A stretch of 64,000 nt of DNA. Origin: Sulfurimicrobium sp963779055 (lineage in GTDB: Bacteria; Pseudomonadota; Gammaproteobacteria; Burkholderiales; Sulfuricellaceae). Each line of letters starts with the position of its first letter. Position 1 is the first letter of the stretch. The notes beneath the pieces are model-generated. The model was given only the letters and a program-made list of their open reading frames with translations. It had not been told where the DNA came from and searched no databases. The stretch lies in contig CAVZWN010000005.1 of NCBI GenBank assembly GCA_963779055.1, forward strand, positions 186,001-250,000, given 5' to 3'. The position numbers and the translations under genes are program-made. Below are positions 35,203 to 45,089 of this stretch, one piece after another.

Positions 35203-36267
35203 TCACCCCTGAGACGAGCTACGGCGTTTGCGCACCGCCTCCGCCAGCTCACGCAGCACTGGCACACTGTCATCCCAGCTGATGCAGGCATCGGTGATGC
35301 TCTGACCGTAGACCAGATCCTGGTCCGTGCGCCAATCCTGCCGCCCTGCCTCCAGGAAACTCTCGATCATCGCCCCCATGATACGACGATCGCCACGGGC
35401 GATCTGCCCCGCCACATCACGGCCTACATCAATCTGCTTAAGGTGGTTCTTGTGCGAGTTGGCGTGACTGAAGTCGACCATCAACCTCGGTTTGAGACCG
35501 GCCGCCGCAATCTCGTCGGCGGCGATGTTGATCGACTCGGCGTCGTAGTTGGGACGGATGCCGCCCCGCAGGATGACATGGCAATCCTCGTTTCCGGTGG
35601 TGGAGAAGATGGCGGAGAAACCATCCTTGGTAACCGAGAGAAAGTGGTGCGGCTGCGAGGCGGCGCGCATCGCATCGAGGGCAATCTTGAGCGAACCGCT
35701 GGTGCCGTTCTTGAAACCAACGGGGCAGGAGAGACCGGAGGAAAGTTCGCGATGGCCCTGACTCTCAGTGGTACGCGCGCCAATCGCCCCCCAGCTGATG
35801 AGGTCGGCGATATATTGAGGCGAGATCAGGTCGAGAAACTCGCTTCCCGCCGGCAGCCCCAGGTTGTTGACGTCGAGCAGCAGCTGCCGCGCCATGTGCA
35901 GACCCTTGTTGATATTGAAGGTGCCGTCGAGCTCCGGATCGTTGATCAGCCCCTTCCAGCCGACAGTGGTGCGCGGCTTCTCGAAATAAACCCGCATGAC
36001 GATAAGCAGATCGTCCTTCAACTCGTCCTTCAGCTTTTTCAGCCGTTCGGCGTAGTCACGAGCGGCAATGGGGTCGTGAACCGAGCAGGGACCGATAATC
36101 ACCAGCAAGCGGTCATCCTCTTCGTGGAGGATTTTGTGAATACCCTGCCGTGCCTCAAAGACCGTGGCAGCAGCACTGTCGGTGATGGGCAGCTCCGCCT
36201 GCAGTTGGGCAGGGGGAATGAGCTCCTTGATTTCACGAATTCGTAAATCGTCTGTTTCGGGCCGCAT
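35203..36267 (-). CDS. 3-deoxy-7-phosphoheptulonate synthase (DAHP synthase, class I)
   Basis: The 354-residue protein condenses phosphoenolpyruvate and erythrose-4-phosphate, the first step of aromatic amino acid synthesis. Class I signatures include LLVIIGPCSVHDPIAARDYA, MRVYFEKPRTTVGWKGLINDP, GARTTESQGHRELSSGLSCPVGFKNGT and the metal ligands in the MVDFSHANS segment. An N-terminal extension of about 45 residues is present, as in the feedback-regulated AroG/AroF/AroH type. Which amino acid inhibits it cannot be read with certainty. Confidence 0.95.
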   Translation of the reverse strand: MRPETDDLRIREIKELIPPAQLQAELPITDSAAATVFEARQGIHKILHEEDDRLLVIIGPCSVHDPIAARDYAERLKKLKDELKDDLLIVMRVYFEKPRTTVGWKGLINDPELDGTFNINKGLHMARQLLLDVNNLGLPAGSEFLDLISPQYIADLISWGAIGARTTESQGHRELSSGLSCPVGFKNGTSGSLKIALDAMRAASQPHHFLSVTKDGFSAIFSTTGNEDCHVILRGGIRPNYDAESINIAADEIAAAGLKPRLMVDFSHANSHKNHLKQIDVGRDVAGQIARGDRRIMGAMIESFLEAGRQDWRTDQDLVYGQSITDACISWDDSVPVLRELAEAVRKRRSSSQG

Positions 36268-36350
36268 AGTCAGTCTCTGAACTGTTTAACGTAGGAAGGT
36301 ATTAATTATAACGCCACATTACCGGTTGGTTGAATTTATACGGCGCGGAC

Positions 36351-36482
36351 TATTGATACGGCCAATTGATGTTTGAATTTGCAGGTCGGACTTCAGTCCG
36401 ATTTTTCGGGCTCTTGTCCTCGGGTGCCCTGGCCGGGGGAAAGCCCGACCTACGATTAAAATAAATTCTGGCCGGCTCAATA
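36351..36482. repeat. Short palindromic MITE-like element, copy 2
   Basis: TATTGATACGGCCA (36351-36364) and TGGCCGGCTCAATA (36469-36482) are imperfect terminal inverted repeats. Inside are GCAGGTCGGACTTCAGTCCGA and CCCGACCTAC, but the central hairpin is interrupted by about 45 extra bases relative to copy 1 (3484-3567), which lies in the opposite orientation. Confidence 0.7.
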
Positions 36483-36500
36483 ATTTCAGTGCCCCCCATA

Positions 36501-36525
36501 AAAAAACCCCGCCAAGTGGCGGGGC
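36501..36525 (-). terminator. Intrinsic terminator of the fccAB operon
   Basis: A 7-bp GC stem (CCCCGCC at 36507-36513 with GGCGGGG at 36518-36524) has the loop AAGT. Read on the minus strand it is followed by a run of T. It lies 30 bases after the fccB stop codon. Confidence 0.88.
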
Positions 36526-36554
36526 GAGAAAACGAAAAGCTTACTGAATGTGCT

Positions 36555-37823
36555 TCAGGAAGACATTTCGTGGAGGATGTTCTTGATCCAGCTATGAGCA
36601 TACACGCCCTCCAGCTCGGACAGATCGGGGGACACCCCGCCTGAGTTGGGGACGGCGATTGTTTTGCCCTCGGCCACCTTGTACACAGCGGAAACGGAAA
36701 TAGCTTCCTTATCGGTGACATAGCTGTAGCAGACGTTGACGTGCGAAGGCGGAATCGGCTCCTTGCCATTCATCAGCTGAACCACATTGAGGGCGCACAC
36801 CTTGGCCTGAGAGTTGGCGGAATAACCCGACTTCGGCATGGCTCCGGCGCTACAGGCGTCGCCGATCACATGCACATTGGGCACGATGGTGGATTCGAAG
36901 GTGACCTGATTCACCGGGCACCACTTCTTGTCCTCTCCCACCACGCCGGCCATGTAGGCTACTGCACCGGCCTTTTGCGGCGGCACCACGTTGATCACGG
37001 CGCCTTTGATTTCCTCAACGCCGGTATCCACAGACATGGCCTTGTGATCCACCTTGGTCACCTTGTTGCTGGCATGGAACTCGATGATGCCCTTGTAATG
37101 CTTTTCCCACGCCTTTCTGAAGAGCGGCCCCTTGGACACGATATCCGGATTGGCATCCAGAACGATCAGCTTGGATTTGGGTTTATGGTTCTTGAGATGC
37201 CAGGCGATCTGGCTGATACGCTCATAGGGTCCGGGCGGGCAGCGGAAGGGCGTTACCGGCACCGAAAGCACGACTGTGCCGCCATCCGCCATATCCACCA
37301 GCTGCTTGCGCAACAGGAGGGTCTGATCACCAGCCTTCCAGGCATGCGGCATGTATTTCGGTGTTTCAACCGGGTCGTAGCCTTCCAGTTCATCGAAACG
37401 GAAATCGATACCGGGTGAGAGCACCAGCCGGTCATAACTGATCGTTCCGGCACCGACCCTGACCTGTTTGGCCGCCACATCAATACCGGTCACTTCATCA
37501 TAAACCACCTGGATACCATGCTTCGCCGCAAGTTTATCGTAGGTAATCATGTTGTCCTTGAGATCGCGGCTGCCGCCGATCACCAGGTTACTGAAAGGAC
37601 AGGATACAAACGTCTTGTTGCGCTCGATCATCACCACTTCGATGGACGGATCGCTCATGCGGATATATTTGGACACGATGGTGCCGCCGTAGCCGCCCCC
37701 CACCACGACCACGCGACGCCCTTTTTTGGGCAATACCTCACCCGCACGCGCGAGGATGGAAAAAGATGACAAGCTAAGGCCTGTAGCGATGCCGGCCATT
37801 TGTATGAAATTTCTGCGATTCAT
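36555..37823 (-). CDS. fccB: Sulfide dehydrogenase (flavocytochrome c), FAD subunit
   Basis: The 422-residue protein oxidises sulfide in the periplasm and passes electrons to the cytochrome subunit. The N terminus (MNRRNFIQMAGIATGLSLSS) is a Tat-type signal with RRNF. The FAD-binding VVVVGGGYGGTIVSKYI, the redox-active Cys residues in FVSCPFSNLVIGG and CPPGPYERI, and the C-terminal VIGDACSAGAMPKSGYSANSQ are typical of FccB/SoxF. It follows the cytochrome gene by ten bases. Confidence 0.94.
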   Translation of the reverse strand: MNRRNFIQMAGIATGLSLSSFSILARAGEVLPKKGRRVVVVGGGYGGTIVSKYIRMSDPSIEVVMIERNKTFVSCPFSNLVIGGSRDLKDNMITYDKLAAKHGIQVVYDEVTGIDVAAKQVRVGAGTISYDRLVLSPGIDFRFDELEGYDPVETPKYMPHAWKAGDQTLLLRKQLVDMADGGTVVLSVPVTPFRCPPGPYERISQIAWHLKNHKPKSKLIVLDANPDIVSKGPLFRKAWEKHYKGIIEFHASNKVTKVDHKAMSVDTGVEEIKGAVINVVPPQKAGAVAYMAGVVGEDKKWCPVNQVTFESTIVPNVHVIGDACSAGAMPKSGYSANSQAKVCALNVVQLMNGKEPIPPSHVNVCYSYVTDKEAISVSAVYKVAEGKTIAVPNSGGVSPDLSELEGVYAHSWIKNILHEMSS

Positions 37824-37833
37824 GATCGGCTCC

Positions 37834-38418
37834 TTATTGCTGGCTGGCGTAAAAATGGATCACGGCTTCCACCTCTTCAGGCGTCAGCTTGCCTTCGCCC
37901 TCGACTTTTTCTGCCATTTTTTCCGGCATCTTGCGCTTGCCGGAACGGAATTCGCTCATGCTGATCTGCAGATACTCCTTCCATTGTCCAGCCAGAATGC
38001 CGCTATCCTCTGAATCGCGACCATCATCCATATGACATTTTTTGCAGCGCTGATTATGAATCTGTTTGCCGATGGCAACCTTGGCCGCATCCACTTCCTG
38101 CTTCTCGCGCCCGAAGGGGTGTCTGGCAAAGAAATCCACCATCATCTTGATTTCATCGTCTGAATAAGCCTTTGCCAGGCGGCCCATGATGCTGGACGGG
38201 CGCTCGCCGCTCTTGAATTTCTTCATGGTATCCAGCAGGTAGGATTCGGGCATGCCTGCAATGGTAGGCATGCTGGGTCCGGCGCTGGAACCGTTGGTGC
38301 CATGACAACCGGCACAGGTATTCGACAGCATGGCGGCCTGGCTCGGGCTTTCAGCCCACGCCGGCGCCTGAATCATAAAACAACCGCCAAGAATGACGGC
38401 AATCCCCATGGGCTTCAT
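37834..38418 (-). CDS. fccA: Diheme cytochrome c subunit of flavocytochrome c
   Basis: The 194-residue protein has a signal peptide (MKPMGIAVILGGCFMIQAPAWA) and two class I cytochrome c domains. The heme sites are CAGCH and CKKCH, one in each half, with candidate axial Met residues in SMPTIAGM and KRKMPEK. The diheme form matches the FccA subunit known from purple sulfur bacteria. It takes electrons from FccB. AGGGGGAGAT is a good Shine-Dalgarno, and an FNR/ANR box lies about 90 bases upstream. Confidence 0.92.
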   Translation of the reverse strand: MKPMGIAVILGGCFMIQAPAWAESPSQAAMLSNTCAGCHGTNGSSAGPSMPTIAGMPESYLLDTMKKFKSGERPSSIMGRLAKAYSDDEIKMMVDFFARHPFGREKQEVDAAKVAIGKQIHNQRCKKCHMDDGRDSEDSGILAGQWKEYLQISMSEFRSGKRKMPEKMAEKVEGEGKLTPEEVEAVIHFYASQQ

Positions 38419-38501
38419 ATCTCCCCCTTATAATTTAAATACCAAATGGACGATGAAACTCACTACAGGGAGGAGATTGGAGGCAAGCAGGAAACCAGAC
38501 C

Positions 38502-38515
38502 TTGATATGGATCAA
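38502..38515. promoter_or_regulatory. FNR/ANR-type box upstream of fccAB
   Basis: TTGATATGGATCAA is a perfect match to the FNR/ANR/CRP-family consensus TTGAT-N4-ATCAA. It lies 84-97 bases before the fccA start codon. The downstream gene on the plus side has no start here, so fccAB is the only sensible target. Confidence 0.75.
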
Positions 38516-38566
38516 TGTTTATCAAAAATGTCAGATTCCACTACCCGGCTTTCAAGAATGGGCCGG

Positions 38567-39475
38567 TCAGGGTGTTACGGAAGACAGGCTCCAGACACAC
38601 ACATTATTACGGCCATTGGCCTTGGCACAAAGCAAAGCATGGTCGGCTTGCTCGATTGTGCCCCCGACATGCTCGTCCGGGCTCATCACGGCGAGTCCGA
38701 ATGAAGCGCTGATGCTGATCGAGCCCTTGCCCTTCAGCTCGATTTCAAGCGTTTCCAGTTCACCGCGCAGACGTTCCATCAGGGCTTTTGCATCTTCTAG
38801 CGTAGTGCTGGGCAGGCACAACAGAAACTCCTCGCCCCCATAACGAAAAACCGAGTCGTACTTGCGCAAGCTGCTGTTCAAAAGACGGGTGGTTGCCTGT
38901 AATACCTGATCCCCGCCCGGATGGCCATAAACATCATTTACCTGTTTGAAATGATCCAGATCCATCATGCATATGCAGCATGCCTGCTCACTGCGAATCA
39001 TGCGCTCATATTCTTCCTCGAGCTTGTGCATCATGCTGCTGCGGTTCCATACGCCGGTCAAATGATCCACGACGCAAACCTGGTTAATGATATTCGCCTG
39101 CAACTTACCCACTTCAAATTTAAACTGGAGTGCCATATCCATGAACTGATTGTATTCGTCTGGCAAAATCCCCTGCCCGCCCTGGTTCTTGAGCAGCAAC
39201 GCCCGGGCGTTGTCATGCACGGTCTGGTGCAGCGTACCGATTTCATCGAAGCAGCCATCCCCCTGCAGTTCGGGGTGAGGCTGCCCGTAATACCACAGGC
39301 CGAACTGGCAGAGGCAGTGGGCATCCGCCATCATGTCTTCTGCATTGGACTCGCTGCCGCAGACCAGGGAACGATGCAATTCCTTGAGCCAGGAGGTGTG
39401 CTTGTGAATGCCGGCATCCAGTTCGCGCAAAGCATTCAGCAATTCGGGCGTATTGGCGGGTAAGGAGATCTGCAT
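38567..39475 (-). CDS. Zinc-sensing type diguanylate cyclase (CZB-GGDEF)
   Basis: The protein has about 302 residues from the ATG at 39475; the frame is open further upstream but would overlap the preceding gene. Residues about 10-130 look like a chemoreceptor zinc-binding (CZB) domain with the Zn ligands His and Cys in HTSWLKELH, CQFGLWYYG and LHQTVHDNA. The GGDEF domain follows with active RYGGEEF and an RKYD I-site. In E. coli DgcZ, zinc bound by CZB inhibits c-di-GMP synthesis. It lies 31 bases after an Fe-alcohol dehydrogenase gene and behind a MacAB-like exporter. Confidence 0.88.
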   Translation of the reverse strand: MQISLPANTPELLNALRELDAGIHKHTSWLKELHRSLVCGSESNAEDMMADAHCLCQFGLWYYGQPHPELQGDGCFDEIGTLHQTVHDNARALLLKNQGGQGILPDEYNQFMDMALQFKFEVGKLQANIINQVCVVDHLTGVWNRSSMMHKLEEEYERMIRSEQACCICMMDLDHFKQVNDVYGHPGGDQVLQATTRLLNSSLRKYDSVFRYGGEEFLLCLPSTTLEDAKALMERLRGELETLEIELKGKGSISISASFGLAVMSPDEHVGGTIEQADHALLCAKANGRNNVCVWSLSSVTP

Positions 39476-39506
39476 GGAAGACTTTTTAGGGCGAATAGAA
39501 CCTGAA

Positions 39507-40694
39507 TTATAGACGTGCCCGCAGAATTTCACCCACTTCCGGGTCGGATAGGACAACGGGATTGGTTTTCATGCTGCTGCCGCGACAGTGGTCGACGACA
39601 TGCGCCACATAAGCCTCGGTCACACCGAATTCACCCAGGCGTGGCAGGCGCATGCGCTCGGTCCATTCGCCCAGCACATGCAGCAGATTCGTTCGCGCCC
39701 CGGCATCGTCGACACGACACTTGCCGCGCAGCAGGCGTCCGACCCGGGCATATTTTTCCAGTGCCGGATTGGCGGGATCACGCGCCTCCATGACCTCGAT
39801 ATTGACACGCGTTGCGGCTTCCAGCAGGGTGCCGCAGGCCACACCATGGGGAACGGGGAAAAAAGCCCCCAGCGGTGCCGCCAGCCCATGCACCGACCCC
39901 AGACCCACCTGGGCCAGGGTAATACCGGAAAGCAGCGCGGCATAAGCCATTTTTTCACGTCCGGCCACGGCCTCATGACCGCCTTCGTACCAGGGCAGCA
40001 GCCCGTCCCGTGCCGCTTCCATGCCTGACCAGGCAAGTGCATCGGTCAGCGGGTTGGCCTTGCTGGAAACGAAGGATTCCAGTAGCTGAGTGAAGGCATC
40101 CATGCCATTGGCCGCAATCAGGTGGGGCGGGCACGAGGCAAGCAGATCCGGATCGATCACGGCGTACTCCGGCACCAGTTGCTCGTCGCGGAAGGATTTC
40201 TTGAAACCATTAGGCCCGTGCGTGGAAAGCACCGCATTTTTAGTTGCTTCTGAGCCGGTACCCGCCGTGGTCGGCACGGCAATAAAAGGCGTGGAAGGGC
40301 CGTGATATGGCAGTTCCGGCCCCACGCCCTCGAGATGATCCATTACCGAATTACCCGGCCCAAGCAGACCGGCGATGGCCTTGGCCGCATCCAGCACGCT
40401 GCCGCCGCCAATGCCCAGCACCACGTCGAACTGGCTGCCACGCAAGGCTGCAACCGCATCGTCCACCAGCTGCGGCGAAGGCTCGCCGTCCACCTTGAAA
40501 ACCTCCCAGGAAAAGTCCTGCTTCTGCAGCGCGCCATTCAGTGCCGCCCACTGGGGGGTGGCGAAGAAAGAAGCGCTGCCAGTCACCAGCAATACCCGCT
40601 TGCCATATCGACCCAGCAGGGCGGGCAGTTTCAAGATGCTGCCGGCACCGAATTCGATGCGCGGCAAACGGGCAATGGAAAATATTTCAGACAT
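39507..40694 (-). CDS. Iron-containing alcohol dehydrogenase family protein
   Basis: The 395-residue group III (Fe-type) dehydrogenase has an N-terminal Rossmann-like half (LLVTGSASF; VLGIGGGSVLDAAKAIAG). Metal and substrate motifs include VPTTAGTGSEATKNAV, the metal-binding Asp/His region NGMDAFTQLLESFVS and VHGLAAPLGAFFPVPHG with paired His. The substrate is not evident; close relatives reduce aldehydes or ketones with NAD(P)H. It starts 37 bases downstream of the exporter permease gene. Confidence 0.92.
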   Translation of the reverse strand: MSEIFSIARLPRIEFGAGSILKLPALLGRYGKRVLLVTGSASFFATPQWAALNGALQKQDFSWEVFKVDGEPSPQLVDDAVAALRGSQFDVVLGIGGGSVLDAAKAIAGLLGPGNSVMDHLEGVGPELPYHGPSTPFIAVPTTAGTGSEATKNAVLSTHGPNGFKKSFRDEQLVPEYAVIDPDLLASCPPHLIAANGMDAFTQLLESFVSSKANPLTDALAWSGMEAARDGLLPWYEGGHEAVAGREKMAYAALLSGITLAQVGLGSVHGLAAPLGAFFPVPHGVACGTLLEAATRVNIEVMEARDPANPALEKYARVGRLLRGKCRVDDAGARTNLLHVLGEWTERMRLPRLGEFGVTEAYVAHVVDHCRGSSMKTNPVVLSDPEVGEILRARL

Positions 40695-40730
40695 TCAGAC
40701 TCCAGAAAAAATCAAACTTGACTGTAAAAT

Positions 40731-41933
40731 TTATTCGGACCGCAGCGCCTCCACCGGGTCCAGCATGGCGGCGCGATGCGCGGGCAACACCCCCGCCAGC
40801 AAGCCGATGACCACTGCAACGGCTTCAGCAAGCAGGACGTAAGACCAGGGGGTATGCACGGGCATGGCCGCAAAAGCCACATGCAGCAATTGCGCCAGCC
40901 CGACCCCCAGCGCAAGGCCTGCCGCCCCGCCGACAGCGGCGAGCAAGGCCGCTTCACCGAGAAAGAGCGCGAGAATCTGGCTGCGTTTGGCACCCAGCGA
41001 GCGCAGCAGGCCGATTTCAGCGGTGCGCTCGGTTACAGCCATGGTCATGATCGTGAGAATACCCACCCCGCCCACCAGCAGAGATATACCGCCCAGTGCG
41101 CCCACCGCAAAAGTCAGCACATCCAGCACCGAACCCATGACTTCGAGCATTTGCTGCTGCGGCGTGATCGTGAAATCCTCGCGCCCGTGGCGTGCCAGCA
41201 ATATTTTTCTGATCCCCTCCACCACCGTTTCCAGTGGCGCATTGCTGCGATAGGTGACATGAACTTCCATCAGTCCTGCGCGATTGAACAGCTCCAGCGC
41301 GCGCGAAACCGGAATGTATACCGTATCGTCCAGATCGAAACCCAGCACCTGCCCTTTGGATTCCATCACGCCGATCACGCGGTATCGTTCGCTGCCAATG
41401 CGGATGCGGCTACCCAGGGGGTTGGCCGGGCCGAACAATTCCTGCTTTACCTTTGAGCCGAGCACCACGAAGGCACGTGCCGAATCCGGATCATCGGGCG
41501 GCAGAAAATTTCCGGACTGCACTTTCATGCGGAAGGTTTCCGCCATTTCGTGACCCACGCCGTAAACTGTCACGCGCCGTGACTTTCCTCCCGCCTCGAC
41601 ATCGGCATTGCCCTGCGTGCTGGGGTCGACATGTTCGACATGAGGGACGCGCCGCAAAGCCTCGGCATCCTCGATACTGAGGGGGCGCACCGAACTGATA
41701 ATGCCGGCAGAAGGCCCGCCACGTGTCGAAGACTTGCCGGGTGCGATGCTGACGAGGTTGGTGCCGAACTGGGTGAATTCAGAGAGAACGAACTGGTGAA
41801 TCCCCTCGCCGATGGAGGTCAGCAGGATGACGGCGGCGATGCCGACCGCTATCCCCAGGGCAGTGAGAAAGCTGCGCATGCGATGCGCGATGATGGAGCT
41901 TGCCGTAAACGGCAAAAAATCCCGGATCAGCAT
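40731..41933 (-). CDS. MacB-like ABC transporter permease (second copy)
   Basis: The 400-residue protein has an N-terminal membrane helix (RSFLTALGIAVGIAAVILLTS), a MacB-type periplasmic core (residues about 50-235) and three C-terminal helices of the FtsX domain (LTFAVGALGGISLLVGGVGI onward). The ATPase domain is on a separate protein. It starts 12 bases after the first permease gene; the two share architecture and probably form a heterodimer in a mechanotransmission-type exporter. Confidence 0.9.
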   Translation of the reverse strand: MLIRDFLPFTASSIIAHRMRSFLTALGIAVGIAAVILLTSIGEGIHQFVLSEFTQFGTNLVSIAPGKSSTRGGPSAGIISSVRPLSIEDAEALRRVPHVEHVDPSTQGNADVEAGGKSRRVTVYGVGHEMAETFRMKVQSGNFLPPDDPDSARAFVVLGSKVKQELFGPANPLGSRIRIGSERYRVIGVMESKGQVLGFDLDDTVYIPVSRALELFNRAGLMEVHVTYRSNAPLETVVEGIRKILLARHGREDFTITPQQQMLEVMGSVLDVLTFAVGALGGISLLVGGVGILTIMTMAVTERTAEIGLLRSLGAKRSQILALFLGEAALLAAVGGAAGLALGVGLAQLLHVAFAAMPVHTPWSYVLLAEAVAVVIGLLAGVLPAHRAAMLDPVEALRSE

Positions 41934-41945
41934 GCTCAGCTCTCG

Positions 41946-43147
41946 CTAATGCCTGGCCAGCGATTCGACCGGATCCAGCCTGGAAGCGCGGCGGGCAGGC
42001 GCAACGCTAAACAGGATGCCGGTAACCAGTGCGGTGCTGAATGCCGCGACAATTGCCCACCAGGGCGGAACAACCGGCAGAACCGGATATATCTGGCCAA
42101 TGACAAAACTGCCCAGCAAGCCGAGCATCAGCCCTGCCAGCGCACCGGTAAAAGACAGCACCGCCGCCTCGGCAAAAAACAGGGCGCGAATCTGCCTGGG
42201 AGCCGCACCTATGGCCTTGAGCAGGCCGATTTCCTGGGTGCGCTGCGAGACCGCGATCAGCATCACGTTCATGATCAGGATGCCCGCCACCGCCAGACTG
42301 ATCGCCGCAATGCCCGCGACCGCCAGGGTCAGGGCACGCAGAATGCGGTCGAACGTCGCCAGAATTGCATCCTGGGTCACCACTGTGACGTCCTTCTCTC
42401 CATCATGGCGTTGCGCCAGGATGTCCAGCGCATCCTGCTTGGCGCGCACGATGCTTTCACGGCCGCGCGCCTCGATCAGAATACGAAACAGCGATGAGGT
42501 ATTGAACAGCATCTGGGCGGAAGCCACCGGCACGATCACCAGTTCGTCGGTATCAAAGCCCATGGACTGCCCCTGCGAAGCCAGCACGCCGATCACGCGG
42601 AAGCGCCTGTCGCCGATGCGCAGCCACTCGCCTACTGCGGCCTGGTTACCGAACAGTTCCTGCTTGACCTTGGCACCCAGTACGCAGACCGGCGAGGCCT
42701 GGCGCGGGTCGCCGCCAGGCAGAAACTGTCCCTGCCCCATGCGCATCTGGCGGATCTCCAGCATTTCCGCCGTCGATCCCAGCACCGGCGTTTCGCGATT
42801 GCGTTTATGCGTCGTCACCAGCGCCGATCCCACCGTCAGCGGGGCAATCCGGCGAATGGCGCGACTGCGGGTGAGCGTCAGCGCATCGTCGAGCGTGAGA
42901 TCGCGCGGCGTTTCGCCCAGCAGCATGCCGGGGTTGCCGGTGGTTTCCGAACGCCCCGGAAACACGATCAGCAAATGCGTGCCCAGTGAGGAGAACTGCC
43001 CGACCACATAGCGCCGGGCCCCCTCCCCCAGTGTTGTGAGCACCACCACTGCCGCCACGCCGATGGCCATGGCCACGATCATCAGCAGAGTGCGCGTGCG
43101 GGCGCCAACCAGGCTGAAGGAGGCGAAGCGCAATACATCGGCGGTTC

Positions 43148-43151
<4 letters not shown>
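41946..43151 (-). CDS. MacB-like ABC transporter permease (first copy)
   Basis: This 401-residue paralogue of the next gene carries an N-terminal helix (RTRTLLMIVAMAIGVAAVVVL), a periplasmic MacB core with GGDPRQASPVCVLGAKVKQEL, and the FtsX domain of three helices. Its start overlaps the ATPase stop by four bases, so production is coupled to the ATPase. Confidence 0.9.
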
Positions 43152-43824
<673 letters not shown>

Positions 43825-43828
<4 letters not shown>

Positions 43829-45006
43829 GGCGCCACTTGTTTGGCATCAGCCACTTCCACAGTCACGCGCGCTCCTGCCTTGACGCCCTCGCGATCAAGC
43901 GAAGTCACGATTTGCTCGCCCTCTTTCAGGCCTGCAGTCACTTCGCTGTATTCCCAGTTGGAAAGCCCGAGCTGGAGCTGACGCACCTCCGCCATGCCGT
44001 CACGAATGACCAGCACCCGGTTCCCCTCGAGCAGCGCTGCAGTGGGAATACGCAACACATCGGAACGGCTGGCATAAACGATTTCCACGTCGGCGCTGTA
44101 TCCCACCAGCAGTCCTTTTGCCGCGGCAGGATCGTCGAACTGCACTTCCACTTCCACCGTGCGCGCCTGTTTCTCAAGATCCAGGACATAAGGTGCGATA
44201 CGCCGGACCTTGCCGGGAAAATGGCGGCCACTCATCGCATCGAGCGTGATGCGCCCTTCCAGTCCGGCCAGCACGTGGGGCGCATCGACTTCGTCGATTG
44301 GGGCGCTGACGTAAAGACAGGAATCATCGATCAGGTCGACGGCTGGCGGGGTGGGAATACCGGGCGGCGAAGGGGTCGTGTACTCTCCCAGCTCGCCCGT
44401 CACCTCAGCCACAATGCCGGCAAAAGGCGCGCGCAACTGGGTGCGGTCCAGATTGGCACGCGCCACAGCAATCCGCTCCCGCGCCTGCCCCGCCTCGGCA
44501 CGAATGGCGTCGCAAGTGGCTCGCCGCGCCTTCGCCGCGGATGCGGACTTGTCCAGACCTTCCTCGGAAATAAACCCCCGCGCCTTGAGCTGGCGCATGC
44601 GCTCAGCAGCACGCGCCGCCTCATCCGCAACAGTGCAGGCTTCATGGATGCGTGCCTGGGCAGAATTCAACTGTTCGTGCGCCAGTTTTTCCTGTGCAAC
44701 CAGATCTTCATGCCACAGTTCAAGCAAAATCTGTCCTGCACTGACCCGCTCTCCCTCATGCACGGCCAGCCTGGCGATCTGCCCGCCTGCAGGCGGCGCC
44801 AGACGGGCACGGCGGCAAGCCTTTACCGTGCCGGCGCGGGTATTGGCCACAGCCGCTTCAACCGTACCGCGCTCGGTCTTGAACACCGTTACTGCGACAG
44901 CCTGGGGGCGTGTCCAGTGCCAGCCTGCCAAGGCCAGCAGTGCCAGCACCACGATGACAAGCACGGTGCGAAAAGGAAATGTCCGGGATTTAAGCGGGAG
45001 TTGCAT
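43825..45006 (-). CDS. Periplasmic adaptor (HlyD/MacA family) of the exporter
   Basis: The 393-residue protein has one N-terminal membrane helix (FRTVLVIVVLALLALAGW), split lipoyl/barrel-sandwich parts (RLAPPAGGQIARLAVHEGERVSAGQILLEL and APFAGIVAEV), a coiled-coil hairpin (residues about 105-195) and a beta-barrel domain. With the ATPase and two permeases it forms a MacAB-like export system; no TolC gene is in this operon. It heads the operon. Confidence 0.93.
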
Positions 45007-45040
45007 AATTCATGAAAATACCCCAACACCACGACAGTAA

Positions 45041-45076
45041 CAAGACAAAACGGGGCCGCAGCCCCGTTTTGTCTTG
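45041..45076. terminator. Long perfect-stem terminator
   Basis: A perfect 16-bp stem (45041-45056 with 45061-45076) has a four-base loop (CGCA) and GGGGC at its top. It directly follows the CBS gene stop on the minus strand and precedes the exporter operon start. Its A/T-rich base suits termination in either direction. Confidence 0.85.
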
Positions 45077-45089
45077 ATTGGCATTGCTG

